A stretch of DNA of 64,000 nt. Origin: Deferrivibrio essentukiensis. Lineage in GTDB: Bacteria; Chrysiogenota; Deferribacteres; Deferribacterales; Deferrivibrionaceae. A model generated the notes under the pieces. That model made no database searches and was not told where the DNA came from. It was given only the letters and a program-made list of their open reading frames with translations. Positions within the stretch are counted from its first letter, which is position 1. Every line of letters begins with the position of its first letter. Below, one piece after another: positions 1 through 8,727 of this stretch. The translations under genes were made by a program, and so were the position numbers. The DNA lies in NCBI RefSeq assembly GCF_020480685.1, contig NZ_JAJAFU010000003.1:106243-170242 (forward strand). The letters are read 5' to 3'.

Positions 1-705
1 ACTAATCTTATCTGCCTGATCAGTCAGTTTTTTTATAGGCTTAACGACAATTACATTCATCAAATAAACCATAATTACAAGCAAGACTGCCATGGTAATC
101 CCAAAAAATGAAGCATAATAAATACGGTTTTGCTTAATTTCCTGAATGATATCCTCTATCGGTATTGTAATACTTATTCCACCCTCAATGCTGCCAAGCT
201 CATAATTAGGATGACATTTAAGGCAAAATTGTGAAGTAACCATCGGTTTAACATAACGTAGTATTTTTTTATCAAAATCAAACTTATATATCTCAGCATC
301 AGGACTCATTGCTCTAAATTTCATCAATGCCTGGTTTTCAAAAGCATCAGATAAATTTTTAGGATTAAGTGGCTTTGGACTCACAACCCTAAATTTGTAA
401 TCTTTATTACCCAAACTTGCATCGGAAAGCTCTGCCAGCACAATAGATGTATTTTTCCTCGCATATCTTCCTTCTTTTACAATATACCTGTCATCTTTTA
501 TATCTTTAATCCATATACCGCCATTCTTACCAATCCATGTTTTCAAATAATCTAGCTGTTGATAAATAACCTGTGCTTGTTTCAGCTTTTGATCCATAAT
601 TTCTGTTTTTTTCTGCTGATCCATAATAAAATAAAAAGCACCAAAAATAATCAGTAATACAATAAAAATTGCAAAGTTAATCTTGGATTGAATACTTTTA
701 AACAT
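1..705 (-). CDS. Membrane heme-sensor protein (DUF3365/Tll0287-type), partial at window edge
   Basis: The ATG at 705 opens a frame that stays open to base 1, giving 235 residues; the C-terminus is outside the window. A membrane helix spans about residues 9-28, followed by an extracytoplasmic domain with a c-type heme motif CLKCH at 161-165, and a second membrane helix at about 196-220. The sequence after it (VVKPIKKLTDQ) is the start of a HAMP linker. The extracytoplasmic part resembles the DUF3365 (Tll0287-like) domain, which in known proteins sits on histidine kinases and methyl-accepting proteins and binds heme for redox or gas sensing. The output domain cannot be seen, so kinase, chemoreceptor or cyclase are all possible. 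A GGAGG-type ribosome site lies just upstream of the ATG. A full-length kinase with the same sensor lies at 54026-55552. Confidence 0.75.
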   Translation of the reverse strand, partial: MFKSIQSKINFAIFIVLLIIFGAFYFIMDQQKKTEIMDQKLKQAQVIYQQLDYLKTWIGKNGGIWIKDIKDDRYIVKEGRYARKNTSIVLAELSDASLGNKDYKFRVVSPKPLNPKNLSDAFENQALMKFRAMSPDAEIYKFDFDKKILRYVKPMVTSQFCLKCHPNYELGSIEGGISITIPIEDIIQEIKQNRIYYASFFGITMAVLLVIMVYLMNVIVVKPIKKLTDQADKIS

Positions 706-729
706 AACAACCTCCGGTTATAATAAAAT

Positions 730-1218
730 CTAATCCTTCAATTTTTCAGTTATCTTCCCTTTCATCAAATCAATAAACTTTTTTCTGTCCTCAATCTTAT
801 CTATCTCTTTGGAAAGGTTTTCTATAATAGTGTGCATCTGATAAACATTCATCTTCTCTTTCTTTTGAACATTCTTCTCAACTATCAGTGATGCAACAGG
901 CCCTATAAATAAAGATAAGGACTTAATAAGGCAATCATTAAAATCTGAACATTCAAGACCATATTCATCCAGTACATCCCCACCACTTGAACCTGATAGT
1001 TCATCTTCATCAACATCAACGGCAGAGAGCTTTTTTAGTTCATTTATCTTTTCAACACATTCCTGCAAATCCATATGACACGAATCTGCCAGCTCATTCA
1101 AGTCCTTTTTCCCATCAATCAATATAAAAAGCCTTCTAAGTTTTATATCATTTACCTTGAGCTCATTAAGACCAATTAACTTTCGGGGCACAACATTTGG
1201 ATTCATTACTTCCTCCAT
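730..1218 (-). CDS. Small helix-rich protein, function unknown
   Basis: A 162-residue soluble protein with no signal peptide or membrane segment. Residues about 20-70 look like a small winged-helix-like unit (LRRLFILIDGKKDLNELAD, then a second helix pair), a fold often found as an accessory in signalling proteins. The linker at 70-85 is acidic and Gly/Ser rich. Residues 95-115 hold a helix of the form CLIKSLSLFIGPVASLIVEK, similar to the small C-terminal module seen in some bacterial kinases and FHA proteins. The C-terminus is highly charged. It lies 24 bases upstream of the heme-sensor gene on the same strand, so it is probably translated from the same mRNA and may work with that sensor. I do not recognise a specific family and assign no function. 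Confidence 0.7.
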   Translation of the reverse strand: MEEVMNPNVVPRKLIGLNELKVNDIKLRRLFILIDGKKDLNELADSCHMDLQECVEKINELKKLSAVDVDEDELSGSSGGDVLDEYGLECSDFNDCLIKSLSLFIGPVASLIVEKNVQKKEKMNVYQMHTIIENLSKEIDKIEDRKKFIDLMKGKITEKLKD

Positions 1219-1287
1219 TAAAATAAACTATGCACATTTTAATTTTAACACAATTTTATAAACATGCAATAAAATCAAACAGTTTAA

Positions 1288-3111
1288 TTAAATTTTTTCA
1301 AAATCCTGAATATTTCCTTTCAAAGAACCTTTAATCCAAATAACCTGATAACCTTCAATCAAAAAATTTTGATTCAACAAAATTTCCCTGCCCGATACGA
1401 TATCAATATTTTTATCAGAACAAAAATATTTTTTAAATTTTGATAAATCAATTTTAATTATATCGTCAGACACATTTGTTATACTCAAAATACATTCATC
1501 TTCATCATTCAGATATCTGAAAACACAAAACAGTCTGTTGTCTATCTCAAAAATTTTTTGTTTAAAATTTGGACTAAAAGCTTTCTCACTACTTCTAATA
1601 GCAATTAGCTTTGTCAACAAATTCAGGATTTTTGATTGAATGGCATCTTTATCATCTAAAATCTCTTTTATCTCTTTATATTTAAAAACTTTTCTATTAA
1701 TACTCCTTGTTTGTTTCTCTTTTAACACTGCTTCCCCGTCATTTTTTGTGCCGAGAAGCCCATGAATATAGACACCAGGCACCCCCACTAAGCTGAGTGC
1801 AATAGCACGAGAGGCAATAAATTTTTTTATCCCCTTATCTTCCACTGTGGAATCACCATTTAATGCACTGTACCAGGTGATATTTAGCTCATATGGGACC
1901 TCTTCACCATTTTGGTCTGTCCTGTAGGAGATATATCCACCATTTTCAATAGTTTTCAACACCATGTAGTTTATTTCTCTTTCATCCAAGATACCGCTTA
2001 CAGGCAAAACCCCTATTCCATCATGAGAATCAAGAAAATTAAAAAAAGTTGCATAATCGTTAAGACTGTCTATTGTAGAAGCCCATTTTGATAAAACAGT
2101 AGTGTCTTCCCTCAAAAACGCATGCAAAACAAGCGGCGGAAGAGCAAAATTATATACCATCTGAGCTTCATCATACCCATTTCCAAAATATTGTATGTTT
2201 TTCTCATGAGGCACATTGGTCTCTGTTACAAGTTTTACATATGGCGCCGTTATATCCAATATATCCCTAAAAAGTTTAATTATTGCATGAGTTTCCTTCA
2301 GGTGAGCACACTCTGTCCCCAACTCCTCCCAAAGATAAGTAACAGCGTCAAGCCTTATAAGACTTGCCCCCATCCTGACATAAAAAAGTAATATTTGAAT
2401 CATTTTCGTAAGTACCTTAGGATTCCTAAAGTTTAAATCGATTTGGTCACTGCTAAAAGTTGTCCAAACAAGTTTTGGCCCGTCAATGGTAAGAAATTCA
2501 GTAAATAAAGGAGTTGTCCTTGGCCTCACAATAAGCTTCAGATGCTCTTCAGATATCATCTTTGAGGTTGAAATCGTGATAAAAAAGTCTCTAAATTCGG
2601 GGTCACCGTTTAAAAATGACTGAAACCATGCACTTTTTGATGAAATATGGTTAAAAACACCATCAAACATGAGTGAGAACTCTTTGCTCAAATTATGTAT
2701 ATCTTCCCAAGTGCCGATTCTGTGGTCAACTTCGGTAAAATTCTTAACAGAAAATCCTCTATCAGAGCTGTAAGGGTAAAAGGGTAAGATATGAACTGAA
2801 TTAAACACATTTTTAAGATATTTTTTGCAAAAATCAGCTATATGTTTTAGGGGCTTTTTATTCCCCCCTACAATCATATCTCCATATGTTATGAGAACAG
2901 TATCACGGGAAGTAAACTTTTCTCTGTTCTCGGGAATAAAATCAAATCCTTTTTTTATGTAAGCATGATGTACCTTTACAAGCCTCTCTATTTCACCATA
3001 AATCTTTTTACCTGTATCACTACCATACAGCAAAAAAAGTCTGTTTAATATTTTCCCCTTATATTTTGGCGGGATTAAGAAAAGTTCTTTAGAATAATCA
3101 GGCTCATTCAA
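1288..3111 (-). CDS. GH13 subfamily 18 sugar phosphorylase (sucrose/glucosylglycerate phosphorylase type)
   Basis: A 607-residue cytoplasmic alpha-glucoside phosphorylase of the GH13_18 type. The catalytic residues of the alpha-amylase fold are visible: nucleophile Asp255 (in LIRLDAV), acid/base Glu297 (in KLVTETN) and transition-state stabiliser Asp364 (in LDSHDGIG). The region 148-167 (DGVFNHISSKSAWFQ) and the RPRTTPLFTEF segment at 196-206 are typical of subfamily 18, which includes sucrose, sucrose-6-phosphate and glucosylglycerate phosphorylases. The length exceeds plain sucrose phosphorylases (about 490-500) and fits the glucosylglycerate-type branch. The reaction would be phosphorolysis of a glucoside to alpha-glucose 1-phosphate. 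Substrate cannot be read from sequence; glucosylglycerate, a compatible solute, is one option. It follows the STAS gene by 19 bases, so the two are probably co-transcribed. Confidence 0.85.
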   Translation of the reverse strand: MNEPDYSKELFLIPPKYKGKILNRLFLLYGSDTGKKIYGEIERLVKVHHAYIKKGFDFIPENREKFTSRDTVLITYGDMIVGGNKKPLKHIADFCKKYLKNVFNSVHILPFYPYSSDRGFSVKNFTEVDHRIGTWEDIHNLSKEFSLMFDGVFNHISSKSAWFQSFLNGDPEFRDFFITISTSKMISEEHLKLIVRPRTTPLFTEFLTIDGPKLVWTTFSSDQIDLNFRNPKVLTKMIQILLFYVRMGASLIRLDAVTYLWEELGTECAHLKETHAIIKLFRDILDITAPYVKLVTETNVPHEKNIQYFGNGYDEAQMVYNFALPPLVLHAFLREDTTVLSKWASTIDSLNDYATFFNFLDSHDGIGVLPVSGILDEREINYMVLKTIENGGYISYRTDQNGEEVPYELNITWYSALNGDSTVEDKGIKKFIASRAIALSLVGVPGVYIHGLLGTKNDGEAVLKEKQTRSINRKVFKYKEIKEILDDKDAIQSKILNLLTKLIAIRSSEKAFSPNFKQKIFEIDNRLFCVFRYLNDEDECILSITNVSDDIIKIDLSKFKKYFCSDKNIDIVSGREILLNQNFLIEGYQVIWIKGSLKGNIQDFEKI

Positions 3112-3130
3112 GTAAACAGGTCTAATAATA

Positions 3131-3478
3131 TCAACCCTCCGTAAAGCTTGCTATCGCCTCATCTACCGTTTTATATAACTTTAAAATCTTATTTAAATGG
3201 GTAATTTCAAGTATTTCCAGTACTCTGTCACTCAAAACCACAAGCCTGACATCCCCATTGTTATTTTTACAAATAGATATTTTAGACACAAGCGCACCCA
3301 AACCGCTTGAATCGATAAAGTTTGTCTTACTCATGTCAATTACTATCTTAAAAATCCCCTTGGAAACAGTATCTGAAATCATATCTTTCAACTCAGGAGA
3401 GTTTGCAGCATCAATCCTCTCCGGTGTTTCAACAACAAAAATTTTTTTATCTTCCAATAATTTTGAAGTAAAGCTCAT
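3131..3478 (-). CDS. STAS-domain anti-sigma factor antagonist (SpoIIAA/RsbV-like)
   Basis: A 115-residue single STAS domain. The hallmark phosphorylation loop DSSGLGALV is present, with Asp56 and Ser57/Ser58; in the SpoIIAA family a serine here is phosphorylated by an anti-sigma kinase and this switches partner binding. The start at 3478 is preferred because a GGGGG-type ribosome site lies 8 bases ahead; a longer reading of 129 residues from 3520 has no such site and adds residues not expected in the family. No anti-sigma kinase or phosphatase is next to it, so its partner is elsewhere or is the heme-sensor system further along the strand. Confidence 0.85.
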   Translation of the reverse strand: MSFTSKLLEDKKIFVVETPERIDAANSPELKDMISDTVSKGIFKIVIDMSKTNFIDSSGLGALVSKISICKNNNGDVRLVVLSDRVLEILEITHLNKILKLYKTVDEAIASFTEG

Positions 3479-3670
3479 CAACTTGCCCCCTTGTGCATTG
3501 TATATAATTTTACACTTCATTAATTATAGACACATATTAATATTAAAGCTTCATAGATAATATTACCTTGATTTATTTTAAAATTCAATTAATGATTTTT
3601 GTTGCCCCGCTAATTATTTTGGAATATAGAAACAGGGCAAAATAATATTCAATTATATTTAGGGAGAATA

Positions 3671-5110
3671 ATGAAATTAATATTTTTACCCCTTCTAAGT
3701 GCTATACTGCTCACACTCTCATCACCGGGGTTAGATTTGTGGTGGCTAAGCTTTATCAGTTTTATTCCTGTATTATTTTCTCTTAAAGACAAAAAATATT
3801 TTTTTACTAAGACACTGATTTTTTCAACCACATATTATTTTTTCAATCTGTTTTGGATTAATTCCTCCGTTAGCCACTTTGGAGGGGCGCCGCTAATCAT
3901 AGGGGTTCTTGCGGTATTTGGATTATCCCTATACATGTCTATATATCTTTTGCTCTTTTTTTATCTGAATTTAAAAACAGATAAAATTGTTATTTCAGCT
4001 TTAGTGTTTGTAGTAATCGAAATCTTAAGGTCAAAAATTTTTACCGGATTCCCCTGGCTTAACCTCGGGCTAATACCATATAATTCTCAAATCTTTACAA
4101 ATTTCTACTCAATATTTGGCGAATACGGCGTATCTTTAATAATTATTCTTGTCAATCTATCCCTTTACAAAGTGCTTTCACAAAAAAATACCAAGCAACT
4201 TATCCCGACCGGTATCGTTATCTTATTGCTGATTACATCAAATGTAATTAAGCCAGAAATAAAATACAACAAATCATTAAATATATCTATAATACAGCCT
4301 GCCTATAAACAGGAAGAGAAGTGGCTACCTGAAAAAAGGGAAGAAATAAAAAATTTGGTAATTTCAATGATAGAGATTGCATCAAAATCAAAATCAGATT
4401 TAATCCTTTTACCGGAATCTGTTTTCCCTTTTTTTATTCAAGCTGACAATTTAACTTTTAGCTATATAACAGAATCTTCACTAAAAAAAGATTTGCTGCT
4501 CGGAAATATCCGCTATGACCAAAAATTAAATTACTACAATAGTGCTTTCTTTTTCTCAAAAGGTAGCTACCAATATTATGACAAAATGCACCTTGTCCCA
4601 TTCGGCGAGTATTTCCCGCTTAAAATAATCACAGCCCCTATCAGCAGATACTTTTTTGGGGATGCAAAAGATTTTTCAAGGGGAAAAGTGCACAAGGTAT
4701 TTAACTCAAACAATATCAATATACTCCCTCTAATATGCTATGAAAGTGCTTTTTACGATATAATATTTAATGCTTTTAAAGATAAATCACCTGACATGCT
4801 TGTAATACTTTCAAATGACAGTTGGTTTGGTGATACTTTAGGCAGAGTTCAACATCTTGCCATTGATATCGTGAGGGCTAAAGAGTTTATGAGACCGGTG
4901 ATAAGAGTAACCCAATCGGGCATATCAGCATATATCAACGAAAAAGGTGAAATAATAAATAAAATTGGCAACAATAAACAAGACATAATAGAAGCTAATG
5001 TCAACATTGATAGCAATAAGAGAAGCCTTTTTTCAAAATACGGATACCTCTGGCTTGGTATTTTTGCTTTAATTTCTCTTATTTTCAGTGTGAAAAGGGA
5101 AAGATATTAA
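3671..5110 (+). CDS. lnt: Apolipoprotein N-acyltransferase
   Basis: Lnt adds the third acyl chain to the N-terminal cysteine of lipoproteins in the inner membrane, using phospholipid as donor. The 479-residue protein has about six hydrophobic segments in residues 1-190, a nitrilase-type catalytic domain at about 200-455 and a final membrane helix at about 458-473. The catalytic triad is visible: Glu249 (LLPES), Lys305 (YYDKMHLVPFGEYFP) and Cys356 (LPLICYESA). The length is normal for the family. An AGGGAG ribosome site precedes the ATG. The gene starts a plus-strand run divergent from the STAS gene. Its presence marks a Gram-negative cell envelope and fits the lipoprotein cytochrome at 60665-61069. 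Confidence 0.95.
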   Translation: MKLIFLPLLSAILLTLSSPGLDLWWLSFISFIPVLFSLKDKKYFFTKTLIFSTTYYFFNLFWINSSVSHFGGAPLIIGVLAVFGLSLYMSIYLLLFFYLNLKTDKIVISALVFVVIEILRSKIFTGFPWLNLGLIPYNSQIFTNFYSIFGEYGVSLIIILVNLSLYKVLSQKNTKQLIPTGIVILLLITSNVIKPEIKYNKSLNISIIQPAYKQEEKWLPEKREEIKNLVISMIEIASKSKSDLILLPESVFPFFIQADNLTFSYITESSLKKDLLLGNIRYDQKLNYYNSAFFFSKGSYQYYDKMHLVPFGEYFPLKIITAPISRYFFGDAKDFSRGKVHKVFNSNNINILPLICYESAFYDIIFNAFKDKSPDMLVILSNDSWFGDTLGRVQHLAIDIVRAKEFMRPVIRVTQSGISAYINEKGEIINKIGNNKQDIIEANVNIDSNKRSLFSKYGYLWLGIFALISLIFSVKRERY

Positions 5111-5128
5111 AAACATATAAGAAACCTA

Positions 5129-5155
5129 TTGATTTGAAAAAGAAAAAGATATAAT
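5129..5155 (+). promoter_or_regulatory. Candidate promoter of tatA
   Basis: TTGATT at 5129-5134 and a perfect TATAAT at 5150-5155 are separated by 15 bases, slightly short of the usual 16-18. It lies about 30 bases upstream of the tatA start and downstream of the lnt stop, so tatA may have its own start of transcription. Confidence 0.45.
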
Positions 5156-5183
5156 AATGTGAAACCCAAATTTGGAGGTTGAT

Positions 5184-5402
5184 ATGTTTGGACTTGGAAC
5201 ACAAGAAATTTTAATAATATTAGTAATAGCACTTGTTATTTTTGGTGCAGGGAAACTCCCTCAGATTGGAGAAGGGATGGGGAAAGCCATTAAAAACTTT
5301 AAAAAAGCGGCTAAAGAAACCGAAGATGCTATAGACATCACTCCTGAATCTGACAAAAAAACTGCAGAGAAAAAGGAAGCCGACAATAACAAAGAAGCGT
5401 AA
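5184..5402 (+). CDS. tatA: Sec-independent protein translocase TatA/E
   Basis: TatA forms the oligomeric pore-like component of the twin-arginine pathway. The 72-residue protein has the standard layout: a single N-terminal membrane helix ([12 protein letters not shown]), the FG hinge, an amphipathic helix ([20 protein letters not shown]) and a charged, variable C-terminal tail. The start at 5184 is chosen because GGAGG lies 5 bases upstream; reading from 5172 would add four residues and bury the ribosome site in the gene. NapA, encoded at 58266-60653, has a twin-arginine signal and would be a client. The 3' end overlaps the unusual 5' end of the next gene. Confidence 0.92.
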   Translation: MFGLGTQEILIILVIALVIFGAGKLPQIGEGMGKAIKNFKKAAKETEDAIDITPESDKKTAEKKEADNNKEA

Positions 5403-6408
5403 GTTTTCAGTTGCAATAGACATTGGTGCTGGCACACAGGATATTCTAATATACTGTGATGGCCAGCGGCCAGAAAATTTTATCAAATTAGTCTATCCAT
5501 CCCCTACCAAAATATTCGCTGATAAAATAGAAAATTATAGCAGAGATATTTTTATTGGTGGCAGTTTGATTGGAGGAGGCCCGATAGTCTCTGCACTCAA
5601 AAATCATCTTAAAAAAGGGTTTTCCGTGTTTGTAGAAAAAAAGGCGGCAAAAACCATTAGGGATGACCTAAGCGAAGTAGCTGACTTGGGCTTTAATTTG
5701 GTTGAAGCTGTTGAAAATCCGGATATATTTTTATCAGAAATAGATTTTAACCTTATAGATACTCTTTTGAAAATATACGACAATTATGATTTAGAGTATC
5801 ATGTTGCCGTACAGGACCATGGATATATTCAGGGGCAGTCTGACAGAGTCACAAGAATGAACTTCTTGGAAGATTTCTTGAAAGACGGTCTTAAAAACGC
5901 ATTTTTCCCTTCAAATCACGAAATACCAAATACTTTTTCAAGGTTTAATAGTATTTACAATGAGCTGGTTAAGAAAGGGATAGAAAATTTTAGCATCACA
6001 GATACGGCAATTATCGCAGCACTCGGCGCCGTTTACAATAATGAAAAATGGCCTGCAGTGACAGTTGATATTGGAAACGGGCATACATTTGCCTGTTTAG
6101 TAGACAAAGATTATAAGGTTTTAGGTTTTTTTGAACATCATACAAAAATGTTAACCCCCGAAAAGTTTAAATATTTTATTGATAAGCTCATTGAAGGAAG
6201 CATTACTAACAAAGAAGTATATGATGACAAAGGGCATGGTGCAAAAATATTCAAACCTTATTCATACAAAAATCTTCCTATTTTAGTTACCGGCCCCCAA
6301 AGAAGGAGTTTGGTAAATGAAGGTGGAAACATCGTATTTGCATCCCCTCTCGGTGATATGATGATTACCGGGCCTGTTGGAATATTCATGCAACAGAATT
6401 TGTTATGA
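5386..6408 (+). CDS. DUF1786 protein (actin/ASKHA-like N-terminus); start codon not canonical
   Basis: The frame matches the DUF1786 family, sometimes mislabelled as pyruvate-formate-lyase activating protein. Conserved N-terminal residues [18 protein letters not shown] are encoded from 5404, and a second phosphate-binding-like motif ([15 protein letters not shown]) lies at the start of the second half; both resemble the nucleotide-binding loops of sugar-kinase/actin-fold proteins. No ATG, GTG or TTG exists between the in-frame stop at 5332-5334 and this conserved start; the first usual start is a TTG at 5566, which would remove about 55 conserved residues. ATA at 5386 with AGGAAG about 7 bases ahead, or a CTG at 5362, are the options, as is a +1 frameshift from tatA, whose end it overlaps. 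The biochemical role of the family is not established to my knowledge. The stop overlaps the next ATG. Confidence 0.8.
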   Translation: MTKKRKFSVAIDIGAGTQDILIYCDGQRPENFIKLVYPSPTKIFADKIENYSRDIFIGGSLIGGGPIVSALKNHLKKGFSVFVEKKAAKTIRDDLSEVADLGFNLVEAVENPDIFLSEIDFNLIDTLLKIYDNYDLEYHVAVQDHGYIQGQSDRVTRMNFLEDFLKDGLKNAFFPSNHEIPNTFSRFNSIYNELVKKGIENFSITDTAIIAALGAVYNNEKWPAVTVDIGNGHTFACLVDKDYKVLGFFEHHTKMLTPEKFKYFIDKLIEGSITNKEVYDDKGHGAKIFKPYSYKNLPILVTGPQRRSLVNEGGNIVFASPLGDMMITGPVGIFMQQNLL

Positions 6409-7139
6409 ACAAAGTAGTAATCGGAAAATATATTCATAGAAACTCTTTTATCCACAGACTAAACCCTATTACAAAATTTTTATCTACAATTGTATTTCTA
6501 ATTTTTATAGGGCTTAAATTTGACCTTCTAAGCTTTATATTTTATACGATAATAGCTGTCGCAATAACCTTACTTTCAAGAATAAAGCCAATGGAAATAC
6601 TTACACTGCTAAAACCTTTCAGATACCTTTTGATATTTACTTTCGCTATTCAGCTTTTTTATGACAATAATAACGGTTTAAACTATATAGCTGCATTTTT
6701 ATACACTTGTAAATTTTCCCTTATGATTATAATATCTTCCCTTTTTACAATAACCACAAAACCAATTGATATAGTTAAGATAGTATATATAATTCTTAAG
6801 CCGTTTAAAGTTTTTGGGGTAAATCCAACAGAAATGGCCACATCATGTATAATTGCAATAAGATTCATCCCACTTATCTTTGAAGAGGCAGATAAAATAA
6901 TAACTGCTCAAAAACTAAGAGGGATAATCCCTAAAAAGGGTTTAAGACTATTATTCTCCCTTCATACATTTTTAATACCTCTTTTCAATAGGGTTTTTTA
7001 TTATGCTGAGCAGATATCGATTACATTAAATTACAGAACAAATTGGGAGCATATATTGACCATTGATAAAATGAGAAAATTAGATATTCTCTTAATCACT
7101 TCGATAATAGCAGGATGTTATGGAATCAGTATACTATAA
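6405..7139 (+). CDS. Energy-coupling factor transporter transmembrane protein EcfT
   Basis: EcfT is the scaffold of ECF vitamin/metal importers and links the ATPase pair to the substrate-binding S component. The 244-residue protein begins with the family signature HRLNPITKFL, has about five or six hydrophobic segments, and contains the coupling-helix motif QKLRG near residue 168 that corresponds to the Ala-Arg-Gly motifs of EcfT. It overlaps the DUF1786 stop by ATGA and overlaps truA by 20 bases, so the three are translationally coupled. No ATPase or S component is encoded nearby, which is usual for group II ECF systems with a shared module, so the substrate is unknown. Confidence 0.85.
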   Translation: MNKVVIGKYIHRNSFIHRLNPITKFLSTIVFLIFIGLKFDLLSFIFYTIIAVAITLLSRIKPMEILTLLKPFRYLLIFTFAIQLFYDNNNGLNYIAAFLYTCKFSLMIIISSLFTITTKPIDIVKIVYIILKPFKVFGVNPTEMATSCIIAIRFIPLIFEEADKIITAQKLRGIIPKKGLRLLFSLHTFLIPLFNRVFYYAEQISITLNYRTNWEHILTIDKMRKLDILLITSIIAGCYGISIL

Positions 7140-7866
7140 CAAAAAGTGTATAGTAGAATATGACGGCACTAATTTTCACGGATGGCAAATCCAAAAAGAT
7201 TTAAGGACCGTCCAAGGTGAAATAGAGGAAAAGCTCACAAAAATATTCAAAAAAAGGGTATGTATAATCGGCTCAGGAAGGACTGATACCGGAGTTCATG
7301 CATTAGGGCAGGTTTTTAATTTCAGGGCTGAAAAATACATCAACAATGACTCTCTTAGATTGGGGCTTAACAGTCTTTTAAGTAATGACATTACAATACT
7401 TAGCTGTGAAGATGTGGAACATAACTTTCATGCTCAAAAAAGTGCCAAATCAAAAACATACGTTTATAAAATACTCACAAGGGAAAATAGGTCATCTTTA
7501 TTGAGAAACAGAGTGTGGTGGTTTAGGAGAAAAATTGATATTAAAAAATTAAAAGGTTATTTGGATTATTTTGTAGGGGAGCACGACTTCTCAAGTATGT
7601 GCACTAAAAAAAGTATCAAAGACAACAATATTCGCACAATAAACTTCATCAACATAAACATGGAAAACGAAATTATAAACCTTGAAATCAACGCAAACGG
7701 TTTTTTGCATAACATGGTAAGAAATATTGTCGGTACAACAATATTTCTGTACAAAAAAGATGCACCATTTAGCGAAGTAAAATATATTTTGGAAAAAAAA
7801 GATAGGGAGTTTGCAGGACCTACTGCTCCCCCGCAAGGTTTGTACTTAAAAGAAGTTTTTTACTGA
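7120..7866 (+). CDS. truA: tRNA pseudouridine(38-40) synthase TruA
   Basis: TruA converts uridines 38-40 of the tRNA anticodon stem-loop to pseudouridine. The 248-residue length is normal. The active-site motif GSGRTDTGVHALGQV is present, with catalytic Asp56 between Thr55 and Thr57. Other family blocks are YDGTNFHGWQ near residue 14 and FLHNMVRNIVG near 194, and the C-terminal APPQGLYL. The ATG at 7120 lies inside the ecfT end; conserved residues begin about nine codons later, so this start is reasonable. It is the last gene of the plus-strand run. Confidence 0.95.
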   Translation: MESVYYNKKCIVEYDGTNFHGWQIQKDLRTVQGEIEEKLTKIFKKRVCIIGSGRTDTGVHALGQVFNFRAEKYINNDSLRLGLNSLLSNDITILSCEDVEHNFHAQKSAKSKTYVYKILTRENRSSLLRNRVWWFRRKIDIKKLKGYLDYFVGEHDFSSMCTKKSIKDNNIRTINFININMENEIINLEINANGFLHNMVRNIVGTTIFLYKKDAPFSEVKYILEKKDREFAGPTAPPQGLYLKEVFY

Positions 7867-7868
7867 CT

Positions 7869-8114
7869 TTAACCCTCTGATAGCCTTATTGTTGTCATAA
7901 CCTCATACACCATATATCTTTCATACCATCTTGAAAACTCTTCATCCGCCCATCTTAAATCTTCCTCAAGGATACTCTCTTTCAACAAATCATATTCCTC
8001 TTCATATTCTTTTAACTTTTCTCTGTAAGATAATGGCAGATGCTCAAACATATCTCTAAATCTTGTTATCTCTTTTTTCAAAAAAAGATATCTTTCTCTC
8101 ATACTATCCTCCAA
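7869..8114 (-). CDS. Small charged helical protein, unknown
   Basis: An 81-residue, very acidic and basic, likely all-helical protein (EYEEEYDLLKES, then RWADEEFSRWYERYMVYE). No signal, membrane segment or cysteine. A shorter start at 8102 (residue 5) is possible. It is convergent with truA, with only two bases between the stops. I know no family for it. The strong coding look (no rare run of stops, balanced charge) supports it as a real gene, but with moderate confidence. Confidence 0.55.
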   Translation of the reverse strand: MEDSMRERYLFLKKEITRFRDMFEHLPLSYREKLKEYEEEYDLLKESILEEDLRWADEEFSRWYERYMVYEVMTTIRLSEG

Positions 8115-8249
8115 TTTAGAAAAATTCTAATATAAATACCTTATTTAATCAAGACAAAAAATATCCTATTTTAGCCCTTTTAACAGAAAGCTCAGATACA
8201 CTACCTTAAATAATGTTGAATTTTAAATTATTTAGTGTTATTTTCGGGT

Positions 8250-8726
8250 ATGAAAAATATTTTAATCCTTGGACTTGGCAATCTGCTTATGGATGACGAC
8301 AGCGCCGGTGTCGTTATCGCTCAAGAGCTTAAAAATGAAATTCTGGAAGATGAGCAATTAAAAATTGTCGAAGGTGGAACTTTAGGGCTTGACCTCCTAA
8401 ACTATATTGCATGGGCAGATAAGTTGATAATTGTAGATGCAATAGATATGGGATTTGAGCCTGGAACAGTTATCCGTGCAGAAGGTCAAGATATCGACCC
8501 AATATTTGAAAGTAAGCTTTCCCCCCACCAGATGGGGCTGAAAGATATACTTTTAGCAGCTGAGCTCATCGGTGACAGACCCGAAGAGATAGTACTTTTT
8601 GGAATTCAGGTAGAAAGTATTCAAATGAATATGACACTATCTGAAAAGGTAAAGAAAAATATGCAAAAACTTAAAAGTAAAGTCATTGAAGAACTTAATA
8701 TAAGTAAAAACTTTTCAAGAGGTTAA
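8250..8726 (+). CDS. Hydrogenase-maturation-type endopeptidase (HyaD/HybD/HycI family)
   Basis: Proteins of this family clip the C-terminal tail of the NiFe hydrogenase large subunit after nickel insertion. From the ATG at 8250 the protein has 158 residues, with the motif ILGLGNLLMDDDSAG at 6-20 and candidate nickel-sensing residues Asp16, Asp63 and His93, matching the spacing known for HybD (Glu16, Asp62, His93). A GTG at 8235 would add five residues. No hydrogenase structural gene is in the window; instead the gene is two bases ahead of dapF and probably leads the dap operon. The hydrogenase client must lie elsewhere, or the protease may have another target. Confidence 0.85.
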   Translation: MKNILILGLGNLLMDDDSAGVVIAQELKNEILEDEQLKIVEGGTLGLDLLNYIAWADKLIIVDAIDMGFEPGTVIRAEGQDIDPIFESKLSPHQMGLKDILLAAELIGDRPEEIVLFGIQVESIQMNMTLSEKVKKNMQKLKSKVIEELNISKNFSRG

Positions 8727-8727
8727 T

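Noticed and set aside
3649..3831. Short minus-strand frame at the start of lnt
   Set aside because: Overlaps the lnt start and its ribosome site on the other strand and shows no coding features.
6449..6457. TTATCCACA, a perfect DnaA-box sequence
   Set aside because: Single copy inside ecfT, with only one further partial match (near 27659). No cluster, so no evidence for a replication origin even though the rpmH operon is in the window.
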